DNA from: Whitmania pigra
Taxonomy: Eukaryota > Annelida > Clitellata > Hirudinida > Haemopidae
Length of the DNA stretch: 64,000 bases
NCBI GenBank assembly: GCA_021613335.1
Contig: JAJTWR010000350.1
Coordinates: 932,501-996,500, forward strand
Direction of reading: 5' to 3'
Shown here in pieces: positions 51,642 through 64,000 of the stretch (position 1 is the first letter of the stretch; every line of letters starts with the position of its first letter). The notes under the pieces are model-generated. The model was not told the DNA's origin. It did not search any database and saw only the letters and a program-made list of their open reading frames with translations. Position numbers and translations under genes: made by a program.

Positions 51642-53748
51642 TAAATATGTGTACAAAAAACCCGAGGCAACCAGACCAAAACAAAGACAACAAAACGGAA
51701 TCCCTTTGTGCATTGCCCCAGAGCTGAAATTGTCCGATACATTTCAAGCATAGAATTTGAAAGTTAATATGCTTATTTTGTAAATTTATATTTGGTAAGT
51801 TTTACAAAGTTTGGTAAATGTCATGATTAATGCAGTTAAACGGTTATTATCATTATGTTTGTTAAAGAGTTTTAAATCATAAATGTTATAATTTAATTGA
51901 TTTATTAAGAAACGCATCAAATGTCAGATCTGAGTTGCGATGCTAATTTGTCGAAATATTGCGATCAATCACTTTGTGTTATAAAATTGAATTTCTTAAG
52001 TTATTGTTTACTTTGTATTTCTTTTTTTTTATAAATTATAGATAAATAATTTTATTAAACAGAAAACATTCTCTCAGACTTTAAATAAACGGATTATGTA
52101 GAACAATGGATTTGAATGCAAGTGCGCATTTAATAACCTCATTATCTTCTAACGGGTCAATCTTGTCAACTGAACACTTTGTCAGGGGAAGGGTGGTTTT
52201 AACGGTGACAAAGTTATTAAATCATTCGTCCTAAGTGATATATTATTGAAATAATTAAAAAAAATTAAGTTAAAATGTATTTAAATCTTCTTATAACTTG
52301 AAATATGAATTAATAACAAAATACAATTAATGATAAATTTAATACTTATATGCTTCATTGACGATAATATTTGCCATCATTCTATTGTCACAAAGACAAA
52401 CCCTACCTGATAATGAAAGTGGTTGCACCTAAATTAGGTAATGGAACAAGAATTTCTCTTGTACACAAAATTTAAGTAAAGTATGTACTGTTGCAAATCT
52501 GAAAATGCCATATACATAAGAGCACGTAAAATCATCAGTGAACGATAAACAAGTTTTGCTACCAAATTCAGAAATGACAAAGTCAAGCTATCGTGTTGCC
52601 TGCCACAGTAAAAGCACTATTTTTGTTGAGGTTAATCACTTCTAGCACAAGTTACTCTGAAGAAATGGTTTCAGTAAAGATACTTAGATTTTAAAGTTCA
52701 AATTCAAAATTGCATTCTTATTATTCTTGTCCATAATTGTAAAAGTGTTATATTAATATTCATTGGAAAACATAAATTTTATTCTAAAACACAACAATAT
52801 AGTTTTCTCAAGTATATTGTGTCAGAGGTATCAATTGGGTTACGTAAAGAATAAATGACAATTTGAAAAAAATAAAGAATGTGAAACAATAGTCTCTAAA
52901 CAAACATCTTTGTTTATGCAAACAGCTTTTTGTCATTATTGATTTTTGTTTAAAAAAGTCAGTAATATCAAGAAATCAATATTTTGGCAACAGCTTGGGG
53001 AAAGTATAATAAATTCTCCAATTTTATACTTGACTGCAAACGATTTCCGGCTTGGTCGCATGTTTATAAGAGGTGTTTTTGAGGTGGATACGTGTACCCG
53101 GGTGTGTTGGTGATCACTTTGTTTATTGCGTAAATGTGGATATTGGCACTCAATTTTGTAGGTTGGGTTTTGTTCATATCAGTGATTTTTCAGAACTCGT
53201 ACGATTGCGGTTCTGTACACTAAGCTTTGTATTTTATAGAAATTAGTTTATTCCTTTGATCAATTTTGGCTTAATATTTCGTTACTATATTTTAATATTA
53301 GAGTTGAAGTGAACACTAAATAATTATTAAATTAAAGTGGCTTTAGCAATTGTTTTTACATTTAGTAATAAGTGTTATTGATTTGGCCAGCATTTGCAAA
53401 ATTATCAAATTTGTTAAAATGTTTATTTGACAGCAGTTGGATTTTAGTGAAAGGCAATGCAGGCATGTAATTAAAAATTTTAGTTTAATAAATGCCTCCG
53501 TGCAAAACCATCAAAATAATTTCGATAATTTCAATAATTTCAATTTCATCTGAGTTAAACGTTAACTTACTTTATTTTGTGCAGATGTGTTTCAGGTTAT
53601 GTTAACCAGTTAGCTTCAGTTTATTTCATCATTATCATCAACATCTTTGGGTACCACTTTGGATAATCCTCTTGGTTCAACTGCCTCTGTTTCAACATCT
53701 GCTCTCTGATTTCTCTGCCTCTGATTCAACATCTGCTACCAGTCCAAA
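51642..53748. other. Intergenic region upstream of the GALNT gene
   Basis: About 2.1 kb of AT-rich sequence without supported exons. It should contain the promoters of NUDT2 (minus) and of the GALNT gene (plus). CT-rich sequence with repeated CTCTG-type motifs lies at 53680-53735, just before the GALNT start. Confidence 0.45.
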
Positions 53749-63855
<10,107 letters not shown>

Positions 63856-64000
63856 GTTGGCTTAAATATTTATTTTTTAATTGATCGTTGTTTTGCACGT
63901 ATTTTGTTGTATTGCTTTGTTTCTTTGACGCAGAATAATTTGAAGATTTAAGTGATTCTATTAATTCAACATATTTCAATGATTCTATTAATTTTAAATC

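Overview
The window looks like nuclear DNA of an invertebrate animal. It is AT-rich and carries very long triplet microsatellites (ATG/GAT and TAA/TTA). Its genes are split into many small exons that obey splice-site and reading-frame rules. Animal gene families can be read directly by assembling exons by eye: BRD7, POC5, NUDT2, a class V myosin head remnant and a polypeptide GalNAc-transferase. A lophotrochozoan such as an annelid would fit, but nothing in the sequence fixes the species.

Layout. 1-5.8 kb: the downstream part of an unrecognised minus-strand gene, lying among GAT repeats. 5.8-17.8 kb: a repeat-rich, gene-poor tract with two isolated exon candidates, one of them a transmembrane segment. 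17.8-19.7 kb: a complete, very young short LTR retrotransposon whose only ORF encodes a SAP-domain protein. 20.8-23.1 kb: a hAT DNA transposon with an intact 8-bp target duplication and a broken transposase. 23.65-30.65 kb: the most unusual feature, a plus-strand gene made of eight tandem copies of an exon pair. The pair is a short Gln-rich exon A followed by a large exon B encoding a Cys-rich domain of about 110 residues that I cannot assign. All the inferred junctions are phase-compatible and give one 1,545-codon frame. A decayed ninth copy follows and is interrupted by retroelement debris. 32.4-35.4 kb: an unrecognised 13-exon gene that contains a 209-bp tandem duplication. 36-38.3 kb: a 5'-truncated CR1/Jockey-like LINE on the minus strand.

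38.6-42.7 kb: POC5 (centriole protein), plus strand. 44.0-44.4 kb: a LINE 3' fragment. 44.9-49.1 kb: BRD7 (chromatin remodelling), minus strand, 15 exons. 49.6-50.7 kb: part of a class V myosin motor domain without the exons for the ATP-binding P-loop. 51.0-51.6 kb: NUDT2 (Ap4A hydrolase), minus strand. 53.7-63.9 kb and beyond the edge: a GALNT gene with two tandem versions of the exon that carries the catalytic loop, probably spliced as alternatives.

The host genes are unrelated housekeeping genes and do not form a pathway. The interest lies in gene architecture: the exon-pair array, the duplicated GALNT catalytic exon, repeated use of the tandem 5' splice site GTTGGT, and a splice acceptor with a GAT microsatellite where the pyrimidine tract should be. 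All exon models were built by hand from splice signals and reading frame, with no transcript or database evidence.
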